Shown here piece after piece: positions 41,724-51,715 of a stretch of 64,000 bases of DNA (position 1 is its first letter; the number at the start of each line of letters is the position of its first letter). The notes beneath the pieces are model-generated. The model made no database searches. It worked only from the letters and a program-made list of their open reading frames with translations, and was not told the origin of the DNA. The position numbers were made by a program, and so were the translations under genes. The stretch comes from Flavobacteriaceae bacterium YJPT1-3 (GTDB taxonomy: Bacteria; Bacteroidota; Bacteroidia; Flavobacteriales; Flavobacteriaceae): assembly GCA_029866965.1 (NCBI GenBank), contig CP123444.1, positions 1 to 64,000 of the forward strand, given 5' to 3'.

Positions 41724-42746
41724 TTAGGCCTCCATCCGATCTAATAAGGCCTGATTAATAGCGCGGATCAAGCCCGGTCCTTCATACACAAAACCGGTGT
41801 AAAGTTGGACCAGACTGGCGCCGGCGTCCAATTTTGCTAACGCATCTTCAGCGGTCATGATTCCCCCCACACCAATGATGGGAAAACTCCCCTGACTGTG
41901 CTCGTGCAAAAACCGGATAACCTCTGTACTTCTCTGGGTCAATGGTTTGCCACTCAGGCCGCCAATCTCTTTGCGATGCTTCCCATGAAGATCCTCCCGC
42001 GCGATGGTGGTGTTGGTCGCTATGACACCGTCAATCTGCGTATCCGAGACGATACCAATGATATCCATCAACTGCTCATTGGTCAGGTCTGGAGCGATCT
42101 TAAGCAGTAACGGCTTGGGATGATCCTTGCTTTTATTGAGGCCCTGCAATCGGATAAGGAGTTGAGTAAGCGGTTCCCGGTCTTGCAGTTCGCGAAGACC
42201 CGGAGTATTGGGAGAGCTGACATTGACCACAAAGTAATCCACATGATCGAACAAGGCTTCAAAGCAGCGCTCGTAGTCTTCGGCAGCCACTTCATTGGGC
42301 GTCGTTTTGTTCTTCCCAATATTGCCTCCCACCAGCACCTTTCTTTTTCGACGCAATCGGGCTACAGCCTCTTCTACCCCATCATTATTAAATCCCATGC
42401 GGTTGATGATGGCTTGATCTTCCTTCAAGCGGAACAAGCGTTTTTTTGGATTCCCGGTTTGGGGTCGAGGCGTTACCGTCCCGATTTCAATAAAACCGAA
42501 GCCCAGATCGGCCAGTTCATTCACCCCTTTAGCATCCTTGTCAAAGCCGGCGGCCAGGCCTACCGGATTGGGGAATTTCAGGCCGAAAACGGTACGCTCC
42601 AGACGCGGATCGTTGTTGGATTTCGCTTTCGCGAAAGCGGAAACCAAGCCGAGCCTTCCCATAAATTTGAGCGCCTTAAAACTAAAATGATGAACACCTT
42701 CCGGATCGAACTGAAATAAGAGGGGTCTGATGATGGATTTATACAT
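41724..42746 (-). CDS. pyrD: Dihydroorotate dehydrogenase (quinone), class 2
   Basis: A 340-residue FMN enzyme that oxidises dihydroorotate to orotate with quinone, in pyrimidine synthesis, as a membrane-associated class 2 enzyme. Motifs: an N-terminal helical extension ([20 protein letters not shown]), [51 protein letters not shown] with the catalytic Ser, and [21 protein letters not shown] palindrome copy codes for AFAKA just after the membrane-binding helices. It is divergent from pepT. Confidence 0.96.
   Translation of the reverse strand: MYKSIIRPLLFQFDPEGVHHFSFKALKFMGRLGLVSAFAKAKSNNDPRLERTVFGLKFPNPVGLAAGFDKDAKGVNELADLGFGFIEIGTVTPRPQTGNPKKRLFRLKEDQAIINRMGFNNDGVEEAVARLRRKRKVLVGGNIGKNKTTPNEVAAEDYERCFEALFDHVDYFVVNVSSPNTPGLRELQDREPLTQLLIRLQGLNKSKDHPKPLLLKIAPDLTNEQLMDIIGIVSDTQIDGVIATNTTIAREDLHGKHRKEIGGLSGKPLTQRSTEVIRFLHEHSQGSFPIIGVGGIMTAEDALAKLDAGASLVQLYTGFVYEGPGLIRAINQALLDRMEA
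42624..42639. repeat. Perfect palindrome CGCTTTCGCGAAAGCG
   Basis: Copy inside pyrD, read on the minus strand as AFAKA. Confidence 0.85.
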
Positions 42747-42870
42747 AAGGAATCAATTCCGGCAAAGGTAATTCCTGTAAGCTCGTTGACCCAAATGCGA
42801 GCGGATAAATTGACGATTTGTATTCGATTTGCATGCCTTTGAATTAATTTTGAAAGCAGGAACAACCGCC

Positions 42871-44115
42871 ATGATTGATAAAGAAAAACTGATCCAGCGT
42901 TTCATCAGCTACGTGACCATCGACACCGAAAGTGATCCGGAAAGCAACACGACGCCCAGCACGGAGAAGCAATGGGTACTCGCCCGAAAACTAGCAGACG
43001 AACTCAAAGCCATGGGCCTGGCCGAGGTAAGTATAGATGATAAGGCTTACGTGATGGCTACCCTACCCTCCAATGTGGCACATGAGGTACCTGCCATTGG
43101 GTTTATTTCCCACTTCGACACCACGCCCGATTTTACCGGGGCCGGAGTACGACCTCAGCGCATAGACGACTACGATGGCGGAGACATCCTTTTGAACGAG
43201 GAAGAACAAATCGTCCTCTCGCCCAAAGAATTTGAGGATCTGCTCCTCTACAAAGGGCAAACCTTGATCACTACCGATGGAACAACCTTATTGGGTGCCG
43301 ATGACAAGGCCGGGATTACCGAGATCATGGAGGCAGTTCAATACCTGATACAACATCCGGAAATAAAGCACGGCCCCATCAAAATAGGCTTCACCCCCGA
43401 TGAGGAGATCGGTCGGGGTGCCCATCACTTCGACGTGGAGCAATTTGGCGCCCAATGGGCCTATACGATGGACGGGAGCCAGGTGGGCGAACTCGAGTAT
43501 GAGAATTTTAATGCAGCAGGAGCCGTAGTCACGGTCAAAGGGAAAATGGTGCACCCCGGTATGGCCAAGGGCAAGATGATCAACAGCCTATACATTGCAC
43601 AGGATTACATCAACTCCTTACCGCGCTTAGAAACGCCTGAACATACTTCCGGACGCGAAGGCTTCTTTCATCTCTCCGAGATCCAGGGGGATGTAGAGGA
43701 AACCAAACTGGAGTACATCATCAGAGATCACGACAAGGGGCACTTTGAAGCGCGCAAGGCCATGATGCGGCAATTGGCTGACGAGATCAACCAGCAGTAC
43801 GAACGTCATGCGGTCTCGGTAGCCATAAATGATCAATACTACAATATGCGCGAAAAGATCGAGCCCGTTATGCATATCGTAGACCTGGCCGAACAGGCCA
43901 TGAAGGCCCTGGACATTGAGCCCATCATCAAACCCATACGCGGGGGTACCGACGGTTCACAACTGAGCTATATGGGCCTGCCCTGCCCCAATATTTTTGC
44001 CGGGGGACATAATTTTCACGGGCGTTATGAGTACGTACCAGTAGAAAGTATGATCAAGGCAACTCAGGTGATCATTACCATCGCTGAACTCACTGCAAAA
44101 AAATACGCCTCCTAG
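42871..44115 (+). CDS. pepT: Peptidase T (tripeptidase, M20)
   Basis: A 414-residue cytoplasmic zinc aminotripeptidase. M20B landmarks: [13 protein letters not shown] (His81 and Asp83), [33 protein letters not shown] and a late [18 protein letters not shown]. The start at ATG 42871 gives the family N-terminus [15 protein letters not shown]; an in-frame TTG 42 bp upstream is rejected. Length is normal for PepT. Confidence 0.95.
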   Translation: MIDKEKLIQRFISYVTIDTESDPESNTTPSTEKQWVLARKLADELKAMGLAEVSIDDKAYVMATLPSNVAHEVPAIGFISHFDTTPDFTGAGVRPQRIDDYDGGDILLNEEEQIVLSPKEFEDLLLYKGQTLITTDGTTLLGADDKAGITEIMEAVQYLIQHPEIKHGPIKIGFTPDEEIGRGAHHFDVEQFGAQWAYTMDGSQVGELEYENFNAAGAVVTVKGKMVHPGMAKGKMINSLYIAQDYINSLPRLETPEHTSGREGFFHLSEIQGDVEETKLEYIIRDHDKGHFEARKAMMRQLADEINQQYERHAVSVAINDQYYNMREKIEPVMHIVDLAEQAMKALDIEPIIKPIRGGTDGSQLSYMGLPCPNIFAGGHNFHGRYEYVPVESMIKATQVIITIAELTAKKYAS

Positions 44116-44170
44116 AAGCAACCTTTTTTACTTGTATGTATCTTATTTAAAATCAATCTAAATAATTTAC

Positions 44171-44713
44171 ATGAAACAATTCGTAGTTGCCCTCGCCTTA
44201 GTGATCTCCGGCCTTTTAAGTGCCCAGGAAGACAATCCCTCTCCATTTCTCGAAAATCAACCCCGTCACGAACTTCGTCTAGACGCTATTGAGCTTATAG
44301 CCGTCAGCGCACTGGAGTTGAGCTATGAGTACGTCATCAGTCAGTATTCGGGTGCCGGAGCTTCGTTGACCATCAGTCTGGACAGCGATTCTGTATCGGA
44401 AGAGAACTGGAAGTTCACTCCTTTTTACCGCCAGTACTTCTTCAACAATCAGGACTATGGAGCCCGCGGGTTTTTCGCCGAGGCCAATCTGCAAGTCGCT
44501 TTTTTAGAAGATCCACCTTGTGAAGAATGTGTGGAGCTGGGCGAGCGCGCCGATTTTACCACCATGGGTGCCGGCCTGGCCTTGGGTCAAAAATGGTTAA
44601 GCCGCAATGGCTTCTCTCTGGAACTAAGCGCCGGTATAGGTCGCTACTTCATCAATAACCAGGACCGCGATTTTTATTTTAGAGGCGGTGTTCTGGTAGG
44701 CTATCGCTTTTAG
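44171..44713 (+). CDS. Small outer-membrane beta-barrel-like protein
   Basis: A 180-residue exported protein (MKQFVVALALVISGLLSAQE) with alternating beta segments (ELSYEYVISQYSGAGASLTI, FYRQYFF) and a C-terminal GVLVGYRF ending in Phe, typical of outer-membrane barrels; it resembles DUF3575-type proteins. Two Cys in CEECVE lie in a loop. It has its own terminator. Function unknown. Confidence 0.75.
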   Translation: MKQFVVALALVISGLLSAQEDNPSPFLENQPRHELRLDAIELIAVSALELSYEYVISQYSGAGASLTISLDSDSVSEENWKFTPFYRQYFFNNQDYGARGFFAEANLQVAFLEDPPCEECVELGERADFTTMGAGLALGQKWLSRNGFSLELSAGIGRYFINNQDRDFYFRGGVLVGYRF

Positions 44714-44718
44714 AAAAT

Positions 44719-44750
44719 AAAAACCCGAGGCTCACGCCTCGGGTTTTTAT
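44719..44750. terminator. Bidirectional Rho-independent terminator
   Basis: Stem AAACCCGAGGC/GCCTCGGGTTT with TCAC loop, T-rich on one side and A-rich on the other, between the convergent barrel gene and yajC. Confidence 0.88.
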
Positions 44751-44766
44751 TTGCATCTATTCGGCC

Positions 44767-45057
44767 CTATTTCTTTTTGGCCGGTGGAGCATTTAATTTA
44801 CTGCTCATTTCCATGGAGATGGCAGACTGTTCCATTTTTACTTTCCCGGCTCCTATCTCGATCACACAAGTGCCGTCGTTATTGAGATCCAGTACCTTCC
44901 CGTGCATACCGCTTTTGGTGATCACACGATCCCCTCGCTTAAGGCTGCTGGCAAAGGCTTTTTCTTTTTTCTGCTTACGCATCTGGGGCAAGATGATAAA
45001 CAGGTAAAAGACAATAAAAATGAGTATAAACGGTAAAAACTGTTGTATTTGCTCCAT
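44767..45057 (-). CDS. yajC: Preprotein translocase subunit YajC
   Basis: A 96-residue single-pass membrane protein (FLPFILIFIVFYLFIILPQM then RKQKKEK) followed by the conserved small beta domain GDRVITKSGMHGKVLDLNND. It associates with SecDF-YidC in protein export. It lies 9 bp downstream of the DUF1573 gene. Confidence 0.95.
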   Translation of the reverse strand: MEQIQQFLPFILIFIVFYLFIILPQMRKQKKEKAFASSLKRGDRVITKSGMHGKVLDLNNDGTCVIEIGAGKVKMEQSAISMEMSSKLNAPPAKKK

Positions 45058-45066
45058 GAATTAGAC

Positions 45067-45519
45067 TTATGCTCCGGCTTTAGGTACTACGAAAGCGTTG
45101 ATTTTCACTTGCTCCGTTCCGGCTTCAGTATTGGTTTTGATGGTTACGGTTTTAGTCACCGCATTGGTCCCGCTACCGTTGTATTTCACAAGAAGCTCTC
45201 CTTTTTCTCCCGGTTGTACAGGCTCCTTAGAGTAAGAAGGTACAGTACATCCGCAAGTACTTTTAGCATCAACGATCACTAAAGGTGCCTTACCGGTATT
45301 GGTAAAGGTAAATACGTGCTCCACATTGTCATTCTTGTTGATCGTTCCAAAGTCAAACTCCGTTTCGTCAAAAGTCATGACCGGGAAAACAGCCGCTTCT
45401 GCATCTCGTGCAGCAGCAACTTCCACATTCTCTTCTTTTACTTTGCTCGAGGCATCCTCTTTACACGCTGTAAACGCTACAGTGGCCACAGCAGCAAGCA
45501 TTAAAATTCCTTTTTTCAT
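45067..45519 (-). CDS. DUF1573 domain lipoprotein
   Basis: A 150-residue lipoprotein from ATG 45517-45519 (MKKGILMLAAVATVAFTACK); a farther upstream start is rejected because it puts 12 residues before the signal. The DUF1573 Ig-like domain is clear: FDFGTINKNDNVEHVFTFTN, then STCGCTVPSYSKEPVQPGEK. Common in Bacteroidota beside yajC and nusB; function not established. Confidence 0.92.
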   Translation of the reverse strand: MKKGILMLAAVATVAFTACKEDASSKVKEENVEVAAARDAEAAVFPVMTFDETEFDFGTINKNDNVEHVFTFTNTGKAPLVIVDAKSTCGCTVPSYSKEPVQPGEKGELLVKYNGSGTNAVTKTVTIKTNTEAGTEQVKINAFVVPKAGA

Positions 45520-45570
45520 TTTGTTAAGTATTAAAGGGTTATAAGTAGGTCGCAAAAATAAGATAATTTT

Positions 45571-46518
45571 TCATTCAATCAGTCCGCGCCCGGTTTTGTT
45601 CAATTTGCCCTCCTTTTTGTACTCGCGTTTCATACGGTCTAAGATCCCGTTGATGAAGATACTGCTCTTGGGAGTGCTGTATTCTTTGGCGATCTCCAGA
45701 TACTCATTGATGGAGGCCTTTACCGGTATCTCCGGGAATTTTTGAAATTCACATAGGGCCATAGTGATCAGTACCAGATCGATCTCAGCGATGCGGTCTT
45801 TATCCCAGTTGGGCGTACGCGTGATCACCTCCTGAGTCAGCGACTCCCGGCTTTGAGCCGCCCGTAGAAACAAGTTTTTGGTAAACTGCTCGTCGTCCTC
45901 GTCTTTGTACAAATTGATAAGCACAGCACCTTCAGGGCTCGCCGGTTTCAGCTTACCCAATTTTTTTACGATGGTCGTATTTACTAAAGGCAGGTCATCT
46001 ACCCAGGTGATCTTTTGATCTTCCAGGTAATCGTAGAGCTTTTCATTGGGCGCAATGACCTGTTTGAATAGATCGATCACAAAGGCCCGATCTTCCTTAA
46101 AGCTGTCTGTTTCAGACTCCATGTATTCCTGATACACGCTTCCGGCTACCATCTCGTGGTACAGTATATCCACATACTCATCGTCCAATTCCCAGTTCTT
46201 GAGCTTGCGCTTTTTCAATTCCTGTTGCAGCAATTGATTGTCCTGAAAATAGTTCAGAACCCGGTTATTGATGAATTTTTGATTGGGATTGCGCTCGGCT
46301 TCGGTGGCCAGGTGCTTTTTCTGAGAGATGTCCATGTACGCTTTCGCGAAAGCGTGCACTTTGACCAGCAATTGAAGCTCGAGGAGGTATAAATCGTACA
46401 TCTGACCAATACTCTGATGCAGGAATTTCTCCTCTTTATCCAGATTAGGTTGTTCCATTTTCTGCATCGCGTAGAGCGATTGCATCACTTTTACACGAAT
46501 GTGTCTTCGATTTAGCAT
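45571..46518 (-). CDS. nusB: Transcription antitermination factor NusB, long Bacteroidota form
   Basis: A 315-residue protein; the NusB fold is at its C-terminal end (IAEIDLVLITMALCEFQKFP, EIPVKASINEYLEIAKEYS, SSIFINGILDRM), preceded by a long helical region typical of Bacteroidetes NusB. It binds boxA RNA with NusE/S10 in rRNA antitermination. The start MLNRRHIRVKVMQSLYAMQ matches the family, so the ATG at 46516-46518 is preferred. A palindrome copy codes for AFAKA (HAFAKAYMD). Confidence 0.94.
   Translation of the reverse strand: MLNRRHIRVKVMQSLYAMQKMEQPNLDKEEKFLHQSIGQMYDLYLLELQLLVKVHAFAKAYMDISQKKHLATEAERNPNQKFINNRVLNYFQDNQLLQQELKKRKLKNWELDDEYVDILYHEMVAGSVYQEYMESETDSFKEDRAFVIDLFKQVIAPNEKLYDYLEDQKITWVDDLPLVNTTIVKKLGKLKPASPEGAVLINLYKDEDDEQFTKNLFLRAAQSRESLTQEVITRTPNWDKDRIAEIDLVLITMALCEFQKFPEIPVKASINEYLEIAKEYSTPKSSIFINGILDRMKREYKKEGKLNKTGRGLIE
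46338..46355. repeat. Perfect palindrome ACGCTTTCGCGAAAGCGT
   Basis: Copy inside nusB with symmetry extended to 18 bp; read on the minus strand as AFAKA. Confidence 0.85.
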
Positions 46519-46738
46519 AGCTTCAATGAACTTTTTGCGGTTTTGGCAACAGGTCAACTATCCACTACCTGACCCAGCGCAAAAATACTTTTTTTCAAAA
46601 ACTAAAAGCCCGTTGACCGGAGAAATTACATTCGCCCGCGTAGAAGATGATTAATTCAAGCGTAGTGATCTGCATATCTGTCTGAATGGGTATCTTTGGC
46701 CTTGCTAAGAAAAAGACCGACCTCATTATCCAAACGCT

Positions 46739-48496
46739 ATGGGAGCACTGTGGAGCCTCAATCATTATTTGCTTAAATACAAGTGGCGCCTAATTTTGGG
46801 CTTCTTTATCGTTCTGCTCGCTCGGGTACTGGCGATTTTGACGCCCAAGTTTTCCGGAGACATGATCGAAACGCTGGAAGATTATATCCGGAATGACAGC
46901 ATGACCCTGGCCGAATTGAAAGAATCGCTGCTGATCACCCTGGGATTGCTGCTGGGAGCAGCACTGCTTTCCGCCTTTTTTACCTTTTTGATGCGGCAGA
47001 TGTTCATTGTTGTTTCCCGCTTTATTGAGGCCGATCTTAAAGACGACATTTACGAACAATACCAGCGGCTCTCCTTAAGCTTTTATAAACAGAACCGCAC
47101 CGGAGATCTGATGAACCGCATCAGCGAAGACGTATCCAAAGTACGCATGTATTTGGGTCCGGCCATCATGTACGGCGTTACTACGCTCATTCTCTTCGCT
47201 ACCATCATTCCCTACATGTACAGTCAGGCCCCTACCCTAACCTTATACACGCTGATCCCCTTGCCTATTCTTTCGGTAGCCATCTATCAGTTGAGTCGGG
47301 CCATTCACAAACGCAGCACCGTGGTCCAGGAGTTTCTTTCCAAGCTGAGCACCTTTACCCAGGAATCGTTTAGCGGGATTGGAGTGATCAAAGCCTACGG
47401 AATGGAACCGCAGACCTATGATAATTTTGCCGGACTCAGTGAAGAGAGCAAAGAAAAAAACCTCGACCTGGTGCGGGTACAGGCTTTTTTCTTCCCGCTG
47501 ATGATTGCCTTAATCGGGGTGAGTAATCTCTTGGTTATTTACATAGGTGGACGACAGTACATCGACGGAGAGATTCCCGATCTGGGGATCATCGTAGAGT
47601 TTACCATCTTCGTCAATATGCTTACCTGGCCCGTGGCCAGTGTGGGCTGGATCACCTCGTTGGTTCAACAAGCAGAAGCCTCTCAGGTACGCATCAACGA
47701 ATTTTTAAAGATTGAACCCAAGATCGAAAATAAGGTCAATCAGCACAGTGACATTCAGGGAGCCATCCAATTTAAGAACGTTAGCTTTACCTACGAAGAC
47801 ACCAACATAACTGCCCTAAAAAACATCAGTTTTGAAGTCGCCTCCGGCGAAACGTTAGCCATCGTCGGGCGCACCGGTTCTGGAAAATCCACTGTACTCG
47901 AACTCCTGGGCCGACTCTACGACATTGAGAACGGCCAATTACTCATAGATCATACGCCCATTGACCAACTGCATTTGGATGATCTGCGATCGGCCATTGG
48001 CTATGTACCCCAGGATGCCTTTTTGTTTAGCGACACCATCAAAGAGAACATCAAATTCGGTAAAGCCGATGCCAGCGATGAAGAGGTAGAACAAGCGGCA
48101 CGTGCGGCAGCCGTGCATGACAACATAGCAGAATTCAATAAGGGATATGACACGGTACTGGGCGAACGCGGAATCACATTGTCGGGAGGACAGAAACAAC
48201 GAGTTTCTATTGCCAGAGCGCTCATCAGAGATCCACAGATCCTATTGCTGGACGACTGTCTCTCGGCCGTAGATACAGAAACGGAAGAAGAGATCTTAAA
48301 GAATTTAAAACGGGAAACCCAGCAAAAAACGACCATTATTGTAAGTCACCGGATTTCTTCAGCCAAAAATGCCGATACGATCCTCGTTTTGGAAGAAGGC
48401 CATATTGTGCAACAAGGCACTCATGATGAACTCATTAAGAATGAAGGCTACTATCGCGAACTCTATGAAAAACAACGTGACGAAAAAGATTTGTAA
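46739..48496 (+). CDS. ABC transporter, fused permease and ATPase (MdlB/MsbA type)
   Basis: A 585-residue half-transporter exporter: six membrane helices in the first 320 residues, then an ATPase domain with Walker A GRTGSGKSTVLELLG, Q-loop YVPQDAFLFSDT, signature LSGGQKQRVSIARALI and Walker B LLLDDCLSAVD with the H-loop IVSHRIS. It probably works as a homodimer exporting lipid or drug-like substrates. Divergent from nusB. Confidence 0.94.
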   Translation: MGALWSLNHYLLKYKWRLILGFFIVLLARVLAILTPKFSGDMIETLEDYIRNDSMTLAELKESLLITLGLLLGAALLSAFFTFLMRQMFIVVSRFIEADLKDDIYEQYQRLSLSFYKQNRTGDLMNRISEDVSKVRMYLGPAIMYGVTTLILFATIIPYMYSQAPTLTLYTLIPLPILSVAIYQLSRAIHKRSTVVQEFLSKLSTFTQESFSGIGVIKAYGMEPQTYDNFAGLSEESKEKNLDLVRVQAFFFPLMIALIGVSNLLVIYIGGRQYIDGEIPDLGIIVEFTIFVNMLTWPVASVGWITSLVQQAEASQVRINEFLKIEPKIENKVNQHSDIQGAIQFKNVSFTYEDTNITALKNISFEVASGETLAIVGRTGSGKSTVLELLGRLYDIENGQLLIDHTPIDQLHLDDLRSAIGYVPQDAFLFSDTIKENIKFGKADASDEEVEQAARAAAVHDNIAEFNKGYDTVLGERGITLSGGQKQRVSIARALIRDPQILLLDDCLSAVDTETEEEILKNLKRETQQKTTIIVSHRISSAKNADTILVLEEGHIVQQGTHDELIKNEGYYRELYEKQRDEKDL

Positions 48497-48566
48497 TCGT
48501 TTTGTTGTATCCGTTTGATTTTTTTTCATTTTTGATGCTTATGTTAAAACAATCTAAATTCTGATT

Positions 48567-48953
48567 ATGGGCCAATACGACGGGCAGGCGAATGAAGAGA
48601 TTTTCTCAAAAGTGATGCGAGCAGGTAGAAGAACGTATTTCTTCGATGTGCGTTCAACCAAAGCCGGTGACTATTACCTGACCATTACCGAAAGCAAGAA
48701 GTTCACCAATGACGATGGATCGTTTCACTACAAGAAACACAAGATCTACCTGTATAAAGAAGACTTCGCCGATTTTACGGAGCACCTCCAGGAGATGACT
48801 GATTTTATTTTGGAGCAGAAAGGAAACGAAGTGATTAGTGAGCGTCATCAAAAAGACTTCAAAAAAGAAAATCAAGACGATAAAGAGGAAGTCACCGCTC
48901 CGGCAGAAAGCAGCGTCGATAAGTTTACTGATATAAGCTTCGACGATATCTAA
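48567..48953 (+). CDS. PUR family DNA/RNA-binding protein (DUF3276)
   Basis: A 128-residue protein matching the PUR-alpha-like family of Bacteroidetes (EIFSKVMRAGRRTYFFDVRS, DYYLTITESKKFTNDDGSFH, KHKIYLYKEDFADFTEHLQE), with an acidic C-terminal tail. Relatives bind single-stranded purine-rich nucleic acid. Followed by a good terminator. Confidence 0.93.
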   Translation: MGQYDGQANEEIFSKVMRAGRRTYFFDVRSTKAGDYYLTITESKKFTNDDGSFHYKKHKIYLYKEDFADFTEHLQEMTDFILEQKGNEVISERHQKDFKKENQDDKEEVTAPAESSVDKFTDISFDDI

Positions 48954-48976
48954 GCTTAGGCTCTTAAAAATATCTT

Positions 48977-49013
48977 AAGACCGTTCTCCTAACATGGGGA
49001 ACGGTCTTTTTAT
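48977..49013 (+). terminator. Rho-independent terminator after the PUR gene
   Basis: Stem AAGACCGTTC/GAACGGTCTT followed by a T run. Confidence 0.87.
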
Positions 49014-49045
49014 TTATATCTTCCTGCCACTAAAAATTTCTGACT

Positions 49046-51565
49046 ATGCAAAAATTGTTACTCTCGCTCTGCTTACTCTTTTGTTTCACATTTTCCTGGG
49101 CCCAGGAGGGCAACCCGTCTATGGACTATTACCTTCCGGATGGGGTGACCTATGATGCATCCATTCCTACCCCTGAGGAGGTGATTGGGTTTGTACCCGG
49201 AAAGTGGCACGTCAGTCACGATAAATTGGCTCAGTACATGATGAAACTCGCAGAGGTGTCCCCGCGTATCACTATTGAAAATCGCGGCAAAACATTTGAA
49301 GAGCGACCGGTTCTTTTATTGACCATCACAAGTCCTGCCAATCATCAAAACATCGAACAGATCAGACAGAATCATGTCGCTTTGACCGAAAACGGTGCGG
49401 CATCGCTCAATACAGAAAACATGCCCGTGGTGGTGTATCAGGGTATGTCCATACACGGGAACGAACCCAGTGGGGCCAATGCCGGTCTGGTACTCGCCTA
49501 TTATTTGGCGGCTGCTCAGGGACCCAAAATAGATCAACTGCTCAACAATACGGTCATCTTATTTGACCCTTCGTTCAATCCGGACGGCTTACAGCGTTTT
49601 GCCTATTGGGCCAATACCAATAAAGCACAGAACATCAATGCAGATCCGCAGGATCGCGAATACGATGAAGTCTGGCCGGGTGGACGCACCAATCATTACT
49701 GGTTTGACATGAATCGGGATTGGCTGCCGGTACAATTGCCGGAGAGTCGGGCACGGATCAAAACCTTCCACGACTGGTATCCTAGCATTTTGACCGACCA
49801 TCATGAGATGGGTAGTAACTCGACCTTCTTCTTCCAACCGGGAATCCCTTCACGCACTCACCCACTCACCCCGGACATGAATCAGGAACTGACCAAAGAG
49901 ATCGGAACCTATCACGCCAAAGCCCTGGACGGAATCCAATCCCTCTACTACAGTGAGGAGGATTACGACGATTTCTATTATGGTAAAGGATCGACCTTTC
50001 CCGATATCAACGGAAGCATTGGAATTCTTTTCGAACAAGGGAGCTCGCGCGGACATGCCCAGGAAACGGACAACGGAATACTCACCTTCCCCTTTACCAT
50101 CCGCAATCAATTTACAGCCGCTTTATCCACCCTGGAAGCTGCTCAGAATATGCGGGTCAAGTTGCTCAACTACCAACGCAATTTTTACAAGGAAGCTCGT
50201 CAGGAAAAACTTAAAGGCGCCTACGCCTTTGGGGATGAAAAAGACGCGGCCTCGGTATACCACTTAGCTGAAATCCTGGACCGCCATCAGATTAAATTTC
50301 ACGAGGTGGCTTCTGATTTTAAAGCCAATGGAAAAACCTTTAAGCCCGGTTACAGCTATATCGTACCTAAAGATCAAAAACAACAACGCCTACTGAAGGC
50401 CATGTTTGAACGACGCACCCAGTTTGAGGACAGTCTGTTCTATGATATTTCGGCCTGGACCTTCCCGCTTGCTTTTAATTTGGATTTTACGGAGAATGCC
50501 TCCCTGTCGAATGCAGGTGCTGAAGTCACCAACCTGGAACAGCGTAAACCTCAGACTGTGGCTCCGTCCAATTACGCCTACCTTATGGAGTGGCACGAAT
50601 ATTATGCGCCTAAAGCCTTAAATGCCATTCTGGAAAAGGATTTAAGGGCAAAAGTGGCCATGCAACCTTTTTCTCTGGGAGGAAAACAGTACGATTACGG
50701 GACCATCATGATCCCGGTTCAGGATCAGGAACTCAATCAAAAGGCGTTAGCTGAGTTCCTCAATGAGGTCGCCTTAGCGAGTCACATTGACATTACGGCG
50801 GTGAATACCGGTCTGTCTGAAGGATCTGATCTGGGAAGCCGCGAATTTAGAGCTTTAAAACCGGCCAAAATAGCCCTGGTCGTGGGCGAGGGAGTGACTT
50901 CCTATGATGCCGGAGAGATCTGGCACTTGCTGGATACGCGTTATGACATCAAGGTCACCAAACTGGACACCCGAAATTTCGGTCGCACCGACCTCAGCAC
51001 CTATACCGATATTATTCTTCCCAATTCCTGGGGTAGTGCCTTGGGTAAAAATGATGCTGAAAAACTTCAAGCCTGGGTGCGCAATGGCGGAACGCTCATT
51101 GGATACCGCAACGCAGCCCGTTGGTTTAAAGCCAACAAAATGCTCGATATTGACTTTGTAGAGACCGAGAATCCGGCTACAAACGTAAGTTTTGAACAGC
51201 GCGGCGATTTTAATGGGGCGCAGGTTATTGGGGGTGCCATATTTGAAGCCAGCCAGGACCGATCCCATCCCATTAATTTTGGATACAAAAATGACCGGAT
51301 TCCGCTGTTTCGAAATACGACCTTGTTTGTCAAGGCTGACTCGACCAGCTACAGGAATCCCATTCAGTACACCAAGAATCCACTCTTGAGCGGATACATC
51401 AGTAAGATCAACTTAAAAGCCATTCCGGAGACCCGACCTTTTGTACATCGCAGTCTGGGACGTGGGGAAGTGATTTTATTTACCGACAACACCAACTTCC
51501 GAGCGTTCTGGTATGGAACCAATAAGCTAATGATGAATGCTATTTTCTTTGGGGACGAAATGTAA
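49046..51565 (+). CDS. M14 family zinc carboxypeptidase, exported
   Basis: An 839-residue exported protein (MQKLLLSLCLLFCFTFSWAQ). The M14 domain (about 55-370) has the zinc motif GMSIHGNEPSG (His and Glu), the third ligand His in LTDHHEMGSNSTF, FDMNRDWLPVQLPES and the catalytic Glu in GILFEQGSSRG. The C-terminal half includes a class I glutamine amidotransferase-like fold (VVGEGVTSYDAGEIWHLLDT and DIILPNSWGSAL). It probably degrades peptides in the periplasm or outside the cell. Confidence 0.92.
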   Translation: MQKLLLSLCLLFCFTFSWAQEGNPSMDYYLPDGVTYDASIPTPEEVIGFVPGKWHVSHDKLAQYMMKLAEVSPRITIENRGKTFEERPVLLLTITSPANHQNIEQIRQNHVALTENGAASLNTENMPVVVYQGMSIHGNEPSGANAGLVLAYYLAAAQGPKIDQLLNNTVILFDPSFNPDGLQRFAYWANTNKAQNINADPQDREYDEVWPGGRTNHYWFDMNRDWLPVQLPESRARIKTFHDWYPSILTDHHEMGSNSTFFFQPGIPSRTHPLTPDMNQELTKEIGTYHAKALDGIQSLYYSEEDYDDFYYGKGSTFPDINGSIGILFEQGSSRGHAQETDNGILTFPFTIRNQFTAALSTLEAAQNMRVKLLNYQRNFYKEARQEKLKGAYAFGDEKDAASVYHLAEILDRHQIKFHEVASDFKANGKTFKPGYSYIVPKDQKQQRLLKAMFERRTQFEDSLFYDISAWTFPLAFNLDFTENASLSNAGAEVTNLEQRKPQTVAPSNYAYLMEWHEYYAPKALNAILEKDLRAKVAMQPFSLGGKQYDYGTIMIPVQDQELNQKALAEFLNEVALASHIDITAVNTGLSEGSDLGSREFRALKPAKIALVVGEGVTSYDAGEIWHLLDTRYDIKVTKLDTRNFGRTDLSTYTDIILPNSWGSALGKNDAEKLQAWVRNGGTLIGYRNAARWFKANKMLDIDFVETENPATNVSFEQRGDFNGAQVIGGAIFEASQDRSHPINFGYKNDRIPLFRNTTLFVKADSTSYRNPIQYTKNPLLSGYISKINLKAIPETRPFVHRSLGRGEVILFTDNTNFRAFWYGTNKLMMNAIFFGDEM

Positions 51566-51584
51566 TTTCACCTATAATGCAACT

Positions 51585-51615
51585 AAAAACCGAAGTTCCC
51601 GCTTCGGTTTTTTTT
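51585..51615 (+). terminator. Rho-independent terminator after the M14 gene
   Basis: Stem AAAAACCGAAG/CTTCGGTTTTT with a six-base loop and T8. Confidence 0.88.
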
Positions 51616-51715
51616 GTCCAAAATCTTTGTAAATCCTTCCATTTATGGGGTTCCCTACATCAAGAGACAGTCAATGCTGAAAATCTGCTATTTTTGAATA
51701 CCAAACTATCAGGGA